NCBI GenBank assembly: GCA_008330645.1 | Contig: VLTN01000020.1 | Span: forward strand, 124,001 to 188,000 | Reading direction: 5' to 3' | Length of the DNA: 64,000 bases | Origin: Cafeteria roenbergensis | Lineage: Eukaryota; Sar; Bigyra; Bicosoecida; Cafeteriaceae | Part shown: one piece after another, positions 19,527-27,573 of the stretch | Layout of the letters: every line of letters starts with the position of its first letter | How positions within the stretch are numbered: position 1 is the stretch's first letter | Notes under the pieces: generated by a model | The model's database searches: none | Told to the model about the DNA's origin: nothing | What the model saw: only the letters and a program-made list of their open reading frames with translations | Translations under genes and position numbers: made by a program

Positions 19527-20647
19527 ATGCCCGCCACAGCTGGCCGCGTGCGGATGCCGGCCAACAACCGCCAGAGCACGAGCTCGGCGTTGCAGACCAA
19601 CGCCATCTGGCAGACCGTGGTGGGATACGACCCGTACAAGGGAACCGGCGAGGACCCGGCGGGATCTGCGGCTGCTGGAGTCGCAGGCGCTGGGCGCAAG
19701 GTTCGTTTGGAGCGCGGTTGGCCAATGGAGAGTCTCGCCAAGCCCCGCCCGTCCGCCCCCGTGCCCCAAGGCCGTAGCCGCCTCGCTCCCTCTGCTGCCA
19801 ACCTCTCCCGCAGACTCGCGCGCTCGCAACCGACGAGCAGAAGCTTCAAGGCGAGGGCCTGATGGAGCTGGCTCGGCTTCAAAAGTCGGAGATGGCAACA
19901 GCCACTGGGCCGGCCACACGAATGGCGGCTGCTGCGGCGGCGGCCGAGTCGCGCCCCATGATTCGCCGTCGAAACCGGCTGGGCTTCGAGGCCGCGACCG
20001 CGCTGGGCTGGAGGCCCGACGCCGGTACGTTCAAGGGCGAGCTCTCGGACAGAGCCCTTGATGCGGCGGCAACTGCTGCCTCCGCCGCGGCAGGGGCGGC
20101 GGCTTCTGCGGCAGCGGAAGTGGCTAGCAGGAACCGGCCCTCGGAAGGGGCCCATGACGGCGCCAGGGGCGACCGTGACGAGGACGGTCGTCGCCGCCGG
20201 CGCCACCACCACCGGCACCACCGGCGGCACAGGCGAAGCAGAGACGACGAAGGCGAAGGCAGAGCTGGAGGATCCGAGGGAGCCAGCCGGCACAGGCACC
20301 GCCGCCGGTCTCGCAGAGGCTCTGACAGCGGTTCTGAAAGCGGCTCAGACGCTTCAGCCGAGGGCAGCCGCGGAGCCGCCAGCAGGGGGCGCCGGTGGGA
20401 CGACCTTCCAAGGCCACGGGACGACGGCAGCAGGCGGGATTATAGCAGCAGGGGCAGGAAGGGCAGCAGAGACCGGGACCGGGACGAGGCCAGGCGGGGC
20501 CGTGATCGCGCCGAGGGATTTGACAGGGCCGCAGGGCAGCGGCGGGATGCGAGCCCTGCGCGGCCGTCTGGCCGAGACGAAGACCGACGGGTTGCACGGG
20601 ACGCAGGCCTGCATCTAGAAGGGCGCAAGCATGAGAGGGATCTGTGA
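19527..20647 (+). CDS. Unknown protein with a conserved-looking N-terminus and an Arg/Ser/His-rich tail
   Basis: Two exons, 19527-19700 and 19814-20647, join in phase 0 (donor GTTCGT, acceptor cccgcag) to give about 335 residues. The first exon is not low complexity (RVRMPANNRQSTSS, TNAIWQTVVGYDPYKG). The second opens with a helix (DEQKLQGEGLMELARLQ) and IRRRNRLGFEAATALGW. From about residue 165 it becomes an Arg/His/Ser/Asp-rich tail (RRRRRHHHRHHRRHRR, later RDRDRDEARRGRDR). Such RS/RD tails are common in nuclear splicing or RNA-processing proteins, and a nuclear role is inferred from that alone. No family was recognised for the N-terminal part. The stop codon is 87 bases from the end of the convergent EF-hand/WW gene. 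Confidence 0.65.
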
Positions 20648-20734
20648 GCGTGGTTTCCCCGCGTGGCGCAGCGGAGGCGCGCCCGTTAGCGGCATGGGAC
20701 TGGGCGCATTGCCGCTTCCCGCGCAGCCGCAGGC

Positions 20735-23700
20735 TTAAAACACAACGAGCTCTTCGTCGGCGTGGCCCCCCGAGACCTTGCACGCCGTGCAAATGGCTGG
20801 GTACCCAGGCGCCCACACGATGAATCGAGCACCTCGGAGTGTGCCGGCCGCGCAGCGGTCGCACTTGAGGGCGCTTGCGCCTAGCCGCCTGACGGCGTGG
20901 GCGCTGTACTCTGCACTCGCGGCTGGATGGTGCGTGCTCCAGCAGTCCCAGCAGAACAAGTAGCCGTTGCACTCGGGCCCCAAGCACCTCCTGTCCGCAA
21001 GCTGCACCTGGCAGTTGAAGCACAGGGGAAAGCCTCGCGGCGGCTGCCGCCGCGATCGCCACGGCGAGGTGCGGTGCTCGTAAAAGGCCACACCTGTGGC
21101 CGGCTCCACGCGCAGTTGCCAGTCGGGCCTGGGCCACACCGGGCCCTTCCCGAACATGGTAGGCTTCTTCGCTAGCGGCTCCCTGGTCGAAGAGTTGAAG
21201 TAGACCAGCTGTCCTGTGGATGGGTCGACTTGCTCCTCGACGGCCTGGCGCGCTTGCTCCAGAGCGACCGCGCGAGCCCGCTGCCGCCGAAATTCGCGAC
21301 CGAGCAGCGAAGATATGCGATCGGCAACGGATGCCCGGAGCGCCGCTTCCTCTGACTCGAGCTGAAGGCTCCGAGCAGCCGCACACGCCCCGCCGACGAG
21401 GTGACCGCAAGCCACGTCGAGGACATCCACCGCAGACATTCTCTCCCGGTGGATGCGCTCCGCTGACACGGTGTTCAGGAAGCCGGTCACGCCCTCCACA
21501 CCATCCGTTTCAACGACCCATTCGGACAGCGGCTGGCGAAGAGGGCCTGCAGTTTGCGTCCGCGCAACCTTCACCATGGCTATGGCCAGAGCTGCTGCGC
21601 CAGGGTGCTCCTGTATGACTGCTTGAAGGCGGGAAGCAGGGGGTGGCGACCCGCGCGCGTCTCCAGCAGCGTCCGACGACGTCACCAGGCTTCGGGCAGA
21701 GGGGGCAGTTCGCTCACTGCCAGCAGTCGCGTGGCGTTCCTCGGTCGGCGCTCGCGCGCAGGGGCGCTCCTTCTCCACCAGCGAAGTGCCGAGCTGCTCG
21801 AACGAAATCGAGCCAATCGCCCCCGCGCGGCACAACCCGGCAGTCTGGAAGTCGGGCTCGATGACCTCGGCCCAGTCGTCAGCAAGCGGCAGGACCTCGC
21901 CGACTGCCTCGAGCGCGGCGCTTCGGACCTCCTCCACCTTCGCGCGCACGCGCTGGGCCGAGTCCTTCTCAAGCTTGGTGAGCCACGCGGCGTGCCGAGA
22001 CAGTCCCCGCTGCCTGAGGCTCGCAGCGCGCTGCATGTCCAGTTTCTGGGCCCTCATTCTGCGGGCGCGCTCCTCCTCTGCCGAGAGCTCTTCCTCTATC
22101 TGAGCGGCAAAGTCGGCCTCTTCGAAAAATCCGGCCATCGCCATCGACTCCTGTTGCTTGGCAGCCTCCCGGGCGGCAGCTTCGGCATCAACGACGCCGG
22201 CCACTACTGCGACGTCCTCCATAGACGAAATCTGCCGGCCAGTGATCAGGCTGGCAGCCTCCATGGCCAGCCGCTCGTGCCGCACCACCTCACACCCGGC
22301 CTGCCATCGCCGCCAAGCCTTGGCAGTGCTCGTGCTGTCAAAGTGGCGCTCGGCAATGCCCAGCTTCACAGCAAGCCTGAGCTTCGCCAGGGCGTGTTCT
22401 TGGGTCCTGAGCCGAAACCGGGCGTCGGCCCGGCGAGCCTGCACGGCCCGGCGCTCGCGGAGGCGGGCATGCCAGGCCGCCCACCCAGTGAACGCCCTCC
22501 TCTGGATCAGCATGTAGCCGTGGAGCGCCGCGAGCCGCTTTTCACGGCGCCAGGATCGACTCTGCCGCGTGCACTTGAGCCACCACAAGATGGCGCCTCG
22601 AGTCCGGTGACGCCACATCCGAAGCCGTGCCTGCTTCTCCTTCGCAGCCGCCACAGCCCAGTGACGGAAGAAGGAGCGCTTTGTTTGTTGCCGCCAGTGC
22701 TTCAAGGCAAGCCGGCTCGCCACACGCTCTGAAACCCCTTGAAACCTCTCCACTGCAAGCTCTGCTTCGTCCTCCAGCTCGCCCCGTAAGATCCGTGCCC
22801 TTGTCATCGCAGGCGCTCGGCCGAAGCGCATTCGCTCGATCGCTTGCGCCAGTCCTGGCTGCAGCTCCAGCAACGGCTTCAGCATGGCGGCTGTGACGCG
22901 CACGTTGTCAGGGTCAATGTGCCTTCGTGAAGAGTGCGACGCACTGCGTGAGCCATCGGCCGGCGATCCGGCGCGAGCCGGGTGGGAGCTCGAACTTCGG
23001 GCTGCCTCCAGCGCAGCTCGAGCTTGCACGCCGACGCCGCCTGAGGCGAAGCTGCGCCGCCTGCCGGGCGCGGATGCCCGAACCAACGGGAGCGTTGCGG
23101 TGTCTGCAGCTGCGGCTGCTGCAGCGATTTGCTTCCGACCAGCGCCCGAGCTGTGGGGATCGTTGCCGACGGCGGGAGCGCTGCGGCGGAGAGGGACAGC
23201 CGAACCTGGGCGCCGGAAGTCACCGCTCGCAAGCGTGCGGCTCCTACTCAGGGGAGGCAAGCCAATTGTCGGCGGCACGAGGCAGCTGGATGCGGCCTGA
23301 ATCAGCGTCGACCGCGAGCGAGCGGATACAGGTGCGCTGCTCGCCCAGCTTTGCGAACTGTCGGCGGGGGGCTGCTGAACGGGCCGCGCCGCCGCGCCGA
23401 AGACCCCCACCGGAATCCCAGCATACATATCGACCTGCGGGAGCAGGCTGTCTCCTGCGCGGGCATTCGCGGAGTGAGGGTCGCTGCCAGCTTTCAGACC
23501 TCCGAGCCGAATCGGAACCTCCATGGCCACGCGAACGATAAGCTCCCTGCTCAGGCGCTTGAGGACTGCTTGCGCCTCGTCTTTGTTCACGGCGAGCGTG
23601 AGCATCATCTTGACAAAGTCCTGGAAATGAAGACCGGCCAGACCGCCCTCGTAGAAGCGGTACCAGCGCGTCATCAAGGCGAGTGGCTGGGCGTCCCAAG

Positions 23701-24184
23701 GCTCCGAGCAGAACTCCATCGCGCACACAATTTCGCGGTAGTCCACCCTGCCTGCCCCCGTCACGTCGAACACGTGGAACAGATTCCGGAACAGCGCCCG
23801 CATGTCTGCGGCCGACGTGACTGCGGGCGCGTGGACGAACGTGGCCTCCATTGCGGCAATACACTCAGGAGCGTTGACAATCGTTCCGACGCCGGCCTGG
23901 TGAGTCCCCCGCTCCGCCGGACCGCGAAAGGCCTCGTGCAGAGTTTGCCGCTGCTCCAGTTTGCTGAGCACCCCCGTCCAGGCGTCATCGAGGATGTCAA
24001 AACGGCTGGCATACTGCTCAGCCTTGCGTTGCAGCTCCGCCGCGGACAGCTTCTGCGGGCCACCAGGCAGATTCCCAAGCGAGAGCCCGGCTGCGTGGCC
24101 ATGCCGGCACTGTGAGGCAACGCCGCACACCTGCGAGTTGATACCTTGCCCCATCGGCTCCCCGCTCACCGTGCCTGCAGCCAT
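20735..24184 (-). CDS. EF-hand / Sfi1-like / WW / zinc-binding scaffold protein
   Basis: One exon of about 1,149 residues, taking the ATG at 24184 (MAAGTVSGEP). About residues 118-195 form an EF-hand-like pair; the first loop VFDVTGAGRVDYREI is close to canonical, the second is weak. About residues 475-645 carry repeated Trp/Arg-rich helices (ALKHWRQQTKRSFFRHW, RMWRHRTRGAILWW, RRAFTGWAAWHARL), the pattern of Sfi1-like centrin-binding repeats. A WW-like segment lies near residues 980-1040 (QVDPSTGQLVYFNSSTREP, then a second strand set ending FYEHRTSPW). The C-terminal 90 residues hold many paired cysteines (CFNCQ, CLGPEC, FCWDCWSTHH, KCDRC, CTAC), a likely B-box-like zinc fold. This suggests a basal-body or axonemal scaffold; no named orthologue was recognised. 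Confidence 0.75.
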   Translation of the reverse strand: MAAGTVSGEPMGQGINSQVCGVASQCRHGHAAGLSLGNLPGGPQKLSAAELQRKAEQYASRFDILDDAWTGVLSKLEQRQTLHEAFRGPAERGTHQAGVGTIVNAPECIAAMEATFVHAPAVTSAADMRALFRNLFHVFDVTGAGRVDYREIVCAMEFCSEPWDAQPLALMTRWYRFYEGGLAGLHFQDFVKMMLTLAVNKDEAQAVLKRLSRELIVRVAMEVPIRLGGLKAGSDPHSANARAGDSLLPQVDMYAGIPVGVFGAAARPVQQPPADSSQSWASSAPVSARSRSTLIQAASSCLVPPTIGLPPLSRSRTLASGDFRRPGSAVPLRRSAPAVGNDPHSSGAGRKQIAAAAAAADTATLPLVRASAPGRRRSFASGGVGVQARAALEAARSSSSHPARAGSPADGSRSASHSSRRHIDPDNVRVTAAMLKPLLELQPGLAQAIERMRFGRAPAMTRARILRGELEDEAELAVERFQGVSERVASRLALKHWRQQTKRSFFRHWAVAAAKEKQARLRMWRHRTRGAILWWLKCTRQSRSWRREKRLAALHGYMLIQRRAFTGWAAWHARLRERRAVQARRADARFRLRTQEHALAKLRLAVKLGIAERHFDSTSTAKAWRRWQAGCEVVRHERLAMEAASLITGRQISSMEDVAVVAGVVDAEAAAREAAKQQESMAMAGFFEEADFAAQIEEELSAEEERARRMRAQKLDMQRAASLRQRGLSRHAAWLTKLEKDSAQRVRAKVEEVRSAALEAVGEVLPLADDWAEVIEPDFQTAGLCRAGAIGSISFEQLGTSLVEKERPCARAPTEERHATAGSERTAPSARSLVTSSDAAGDARGSPPPASRLQAVIQEHPGAAALAIAMVKVARTQTAGPLRQPLSEWVVETDGVEGVTGFLNTVSAERIHRERMSAVDVLDVACGHLVGGACAAARSLQLESEEAALRASVADRISSLLGREFRRQRARAVALEQARQAVEEQVDPSTGQLVYFNSSTREPLAKKPTMFGKGPVWPRPDWQLRVEPATGVAFYEHRTSPWRSRRQPPRGFPLCFNCQVQLADRRCLGPECNGYLFCWDCWSTHHPAASAEYSAHAVRRLGASALKCDRCAAGTLRGARFIVWAPGYPAICTACKVSGGHADEELVVF

Positions 24185-24583
24185 CTGTGCCCGTGTCGGC
24201 CACAAGCCAAAGCGCCCGCTCGATTCGCGGTTTCAAGCTGCACCGCCCGCGGGTTTCCGGCCGCCACCCGCCAGGCAGCCCAGGGCAAGTTTGCCAGCCG
24301 GCTCCTATGCTGGTGGTGGCCGGGCTTCAACGCGGAAGGAGTTTGCTCCGGCGGTGGGGCAGCAAGCGGGCTCTGCAAGCTCGTGCCGCCTTGCGGTGCC
24401 ACCGGCTCGCGTCGCACCCCCGCAGGTTTCCGTCGCTCCCAGTCGACGCGCCTCGGGGGTGCACCGCTTGTGGGCAGACGGAGGGCGCCGTCGGTCGGGG
24501 CTGGCAGCTGAGCGGGCGCTGCTTGCCAGTTGACGCAACCTGCGCACGGCAACTGCCCGTGACACCCCAAGACGCTGCTTCCG
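24185..24583. promoter_or_regulatory. Bidirectional interval between the EF-hand/WW gene and a coiled-coil gene
   Basis: 399 bases between divergent starts. No exon or motif was recognised. Both neighbours are candidate cytoskeletal proteins, so a shared promoter could co-regulate them; this is inference from layout only. Confidence 0.4.
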
Positions 24584-25204
24584 ATGGCGCACGGCCTTGC
24601 CAACGCGCTGGCCGCCGAAATCGAGCGCTTGCAATCGCAACGAGACGCACGGGTGGTGTCCATTGAGCGCCAGGTGGCTAGCCTGGCCGCTCTCCGCGCC
24701 AGCGCGGACTCGATGTCCCGCAAGCACCTTCGAAGCTTGGAGCAGCGAACAGTCATCGCCTTGCGAGCTGTGGATGCAATGCTAGACGACATGGATTCTC
24801 GAATCGCGTGCATCGAGGTGCTTGGGCGTCATCGCACAGCAACGGCCGGGGAAGCTGAACGTTCCACTCCGGCGCGGCCGCTTCGAGAGTATGTGCACCC
24901 CGGGGCATCCAGGCACGAGCGCCCGCCCGGCGGGACTCCGGCACTGTATCGCGCGCGTGAGTCCAAAGCCTCTGCACAGTTTCGCCGGATGGCCTCCCCC
25001 CTGAGAGCGCGAGCGACCCCGTCCGCTGCCAGCGCCCGAGCTGAACCGCCTTCGTCCGGCAAGCGATACCTGCAAGAGGGCCAAAACTCCGAGCTCGCGG
25101 CCCTCTGGGAGGCGGTCGGAAGCGTTGCTGCTTCAATGCAAGCGATCGCCGGAACTGTCGAGGACTTGAAAGCCAGGCTCGATTGCCATGTCGAGCCGGC
25201 GTAA
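24584..25204 (+). CDS. Short coiled-coil protein of unknown function
   Basis: Single exon, 206 residues, from ATG 24584. Residues 1-70 form a clear amphipathic helix (LANALAAEIERLQSQRD, IERQVASLAALRASAD) with long heptad runs. A Pro/Arg/Ser-rich linker follows, and then a second helix near the end (SELAALWEAVGSVAASMQAI, EDLKARLD). No enzymatic motif, signal peptide or membrane segment is present. It is divergent from the EF-hand/Sfi1-like gene and convergent with SEC11. No family was recognised. The balanced composition, with fewer Gly/Pro/Ala runs than random frames in this DNA, and the clean ATG support a real gene. Confidence 0.65.
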   Translation: MAHGLANALAAEIERLQSQRDARVVSIERQVASLAALRASADSMSRKHLRSLEQRTVIALRAVDAMLDDMDSRIACIEVLGRHRTATAGEAERSTPARPLREYVHPGASRHERPPGGTPALYRARESKASAQFRRMASPLRARATPSAASARAEPPSSGKRYLQEGQNSELAALWEAVGSVAASMQAIAGTVEDLKARLDCHVEPA

Positions 25205-25432
25205 ACAGCGGCGCTGGGCGAACTTCGCAGGTCTGAGCCAGTTGCGTGGGGTGGCATCACGAGCTCGACCAGCCTCGTAGAGCTCTTCTCGGCGGGTGAA
25301 GGACCAAACACACCCATGCGCTCGCAGGCAGCAGGAGGGGCGCCCAAAAATGCGCGCTGCGTGCCGGGCCACACGCCTGCTCACGCCCTTGCAAACACAC
25401 GCGCTGTGCCTCCCCACCACGGAACACAACCG

Positions 25433-26242
25433 CTAGCCCTCCTTGCTAGAGATGACGAGCAACCCCATCAGACCCACGAGGATGACCTTGGCGGCCGGGT
25501 ACTCGTTTAGCAAGATGGTCACGTGCCCCACGAACGGCAGCGCCCCGACAGCCCTGCCCAGCATATGCCGGCGCTGCAACCACACCTGCCCCTCTGCATA
25601 GAGCATCCCCTGACGGTCGTCCATGGGGTTATTGTCGCCCTTGGTTAGGTACGCCTCAGTTCCGTTCGCCAGGAAGTTGCTCTCCACGATGCGGTGAACG
25701 ATGGGAACGTCCTTGCCTTCGATCTTGAACACGACGATCTCTCCCACCTCGATGGGAGGCGGGTCGTTGTTCAAGAACAAAATGTCGCCCTTGTAGAACG
25801 CAGGCTCCATGCTTCCGCTGCGGCGAAATGAAGGGCAGCGGGAAGCGAGGCCGACAAGCCAGCCCGGGGATTGGTGGAGCCGGCCGCGATGCTGGCGGAA
25901 CCCTTGCGCCCCGCTCCGCGCACTGACTGCCCCAGCATTGGCACTCACCTCAGCACAACAACGATGGGGCTCTCGCTTCCGGTGAAGACGATCAGACCGC
26001 GCCAGAGCATCAGTGCGCTCATGGCGATCATCGCTAGATTCAGCACCTGGAAAGCCAGCTGCGACGCGCGGCGGGTGGCGCACAGCAGGCAACTCCCGGT
26101 GGAAGCGGCCCTGGTCTGCGGGGCTGGCGGTGCCCGCGGCGTGGCGCGGAGGCGACGCCGTGCAACGTGTGGGCGAGCTTACCTGCCTGGGCTGGCGCAG
26201 CAACCCGCGCAGCGACTGCAGCTCCCGCTTGACATAGTGCAT
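25433..26242 (-). CDS. SEC11: Signal peptidase complex catalytic subunit SEC11
   Basis: Three exons, 26183-26242, 25949-26058 and 25433-25817, join in correct phase to give 184 residues, the usual family length. A membrane segment [20 protein letters not shown] precedes [12 protein letters not shown], which joins across the second intron to [15 protein letters not shown]. The catalytic Ser is in SGSMEP, and the His is in IVHRIVE. The Asp-containing motif is [10 protein letters not shown], so the Ser-His-Asp set of the ER-type signal peptidase is complete. The C-terminus ends with a second hydrophobic stretch ([15 protein letters not shown]). SEC11 cleaves signal peptides in the ER lumen as part of the signal peptidase complex. 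The first donor is GTAAGC, unusual in this window. The start at 26242 is the only Met upstream that keeps phase. Confidence 0.95.
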   Translation of the reverse strand: MHYVKRELQSLRGLLRQPRQVSSPTRCTASPPRHAAGTASPADQGRFHRELPAVRHPPRVAAGFPGAESSDDRHERTDALARSDRLHRKREPHRCCAEVSANAGAVSARSGAQGFRQHRGRLHQSPGWLVGLASRCPSFRRSGSMEPAFYKGDILFLNNDPPPIEVGEIVVFKIEGKDVPIVHRIVESNFLANGTEAYLTKGDNNPMDDRQGMLYAEGQVWLQRRHMLGRAVGALPFVGHVTILLNEYPAAKVILVGLMGLLVISSKEG

Positions 26243-26470
26243 CGCCAGCTATCGCCGGAAAGAGCACGCCCCCTCGGCCCAGCGGTGGCCCGCTGCGGTG
26301 GGCCCGCTGGCTGTGGCTGCAGCTCGTGGCGGCGCTCCGCGCGCGGCTCTGCCGAAGCAAGCACGCGCGCTGCGCGCAGTTGCCCAGCCGGGCACCGGGC
26401 CCCAATCGACCTCTGGGAAGAAGCCAGGCGGTGCCTATCGATCCGCCACGCGGGCACCACGGCAGGCAGC
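26243..26470. promoter_or_regulatory. Bidirectional interval, SEC11 and the RRM-like gene
   Basis: 228 bases separate divergent start codons. No promoter motif was recognised, but both genes must be driven from within this short stretch unless a promoter extends into a coding region. Confidence 0.4.
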
Positions 26471-27304
26471 ATGATTCATGCCGCTAGAGGGCTTGTGTCG
26501 CGGCGGCTTGTCCAAGCGATTCCTTCGGCCGCCCGGGCGCTCGCCACAGTTGGCGTTCAGAGGCGACGGAAGCGGCCCAAGCAGCCACAGCCGGCTGGGG
26601 ACGAAGCCGCTGACTCGGCCCCCGCGGGTCTCGTCGCAGACAGTGCCGAGGGCGCAGCAGCCGCGGCTCGCCACAGCGACGACGAGCCTCGGGAGCCGCG
26701 CCCGCTGGGCCTGTCCCCGGCAAGGGTACTGGTGACGAACCTTCCCATCGATGCAGACGAGGCCGCCTTGGAGGGCATGTGCCGCCGGGCGCTCGCCGAG
26801 GCCGGGCGCGACCAGGACGACGTCGTAGGGGTGCGCGTGCTGCGACTCCGAGGCCACTCGGCGCAGACGGGGTGAGATCGGCCACCGGCCTGACCGCGCG
26901 ACGCTCGGGCCCTTGGTTCTCGCCCAAGCCGCTGAGCGCTCCGCGCCGCCCGCCTACCCGCCTGCCCCACCCCCGCCTGCCCCACCCGTGCTTCCCTCGC
27001 CTCGCCCCCCCCCGACCGTTGATGCCTGGGCCGGCTGGCTCGCCGCAGGGTGGTGTTCCTGCGAAACGGCACCAACGCGGAACAGGTCGGCGCCACCATC
27101 AGTGGCGCCGCCATCGGCGGGCTGGAGGTCACCACTTCCGTACTTGCAGACGCTTCGGACGACGAGCGACTCGGCAGAGCCGTTATGACGCTCGTGCGAA
27201 GGGTGCAGACCGAAGCGGACTCGGCGTGGGAGTCCATGGCTCGTGGGCGCAGGGGGGTGGGTGAGGGCCCCCGGCTCGCATCGGACGTGCCGCGGCGGGC
27301 CTAG
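26471..27304 (+). CDS. RRM-like RNA-binding protein, possibly mitochondrial
   Basis: Two exons, 26471-26871 and 27049-27304, join in phase 2 (donor GTGAGA, acceptor gccgcag) to give 218 residues. The N-terminus (MIHAARGLVSRRLVQAIPSA) is Arg/Ala/Ser-rich and free of acidic residues, as in mitochondrial presequences. From about residue 87 ARVLVTNLPIDADEAAL resembles an RRM RNP2 strand and first helix. The later strand VVFLRNGTNAEQ sits at the RNP1 position but lacks the aromatic residues of a canonical RNP1, and the domain closes with GGLEVTTSVL. The junction falls within the RRM loop between strands 2 and 3. The remaining 60 residues are helical and Arg-rich. No orthologue was recognised. Confidence 0.65.
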
Positions 27305-27573
27305 GCCTCTTTCTCTCTCTCTCGCCGCTGTCGCCGCTGTCGGGGCGGCAATGTGTCGACGTGTGTGCGTACTTGTTTCTGCGCGTTCAATGCTGCGTCC
27401 CTCAAGCGCGTGCGTGGTGTGCGTGGCACGCATGGCGCAGCGCAGCTCTGAGCCCAAGCGTCCCTGAAGGAAACCGAAGCTGCCGCACCGATGCGAGCTC
27501 ACTGCAGTGGCGCCGACTGCAGTGGCGCCTCGCGCCCACTCAGACCCGCCCCCAGTTCCCAATCCCGCGGCCG

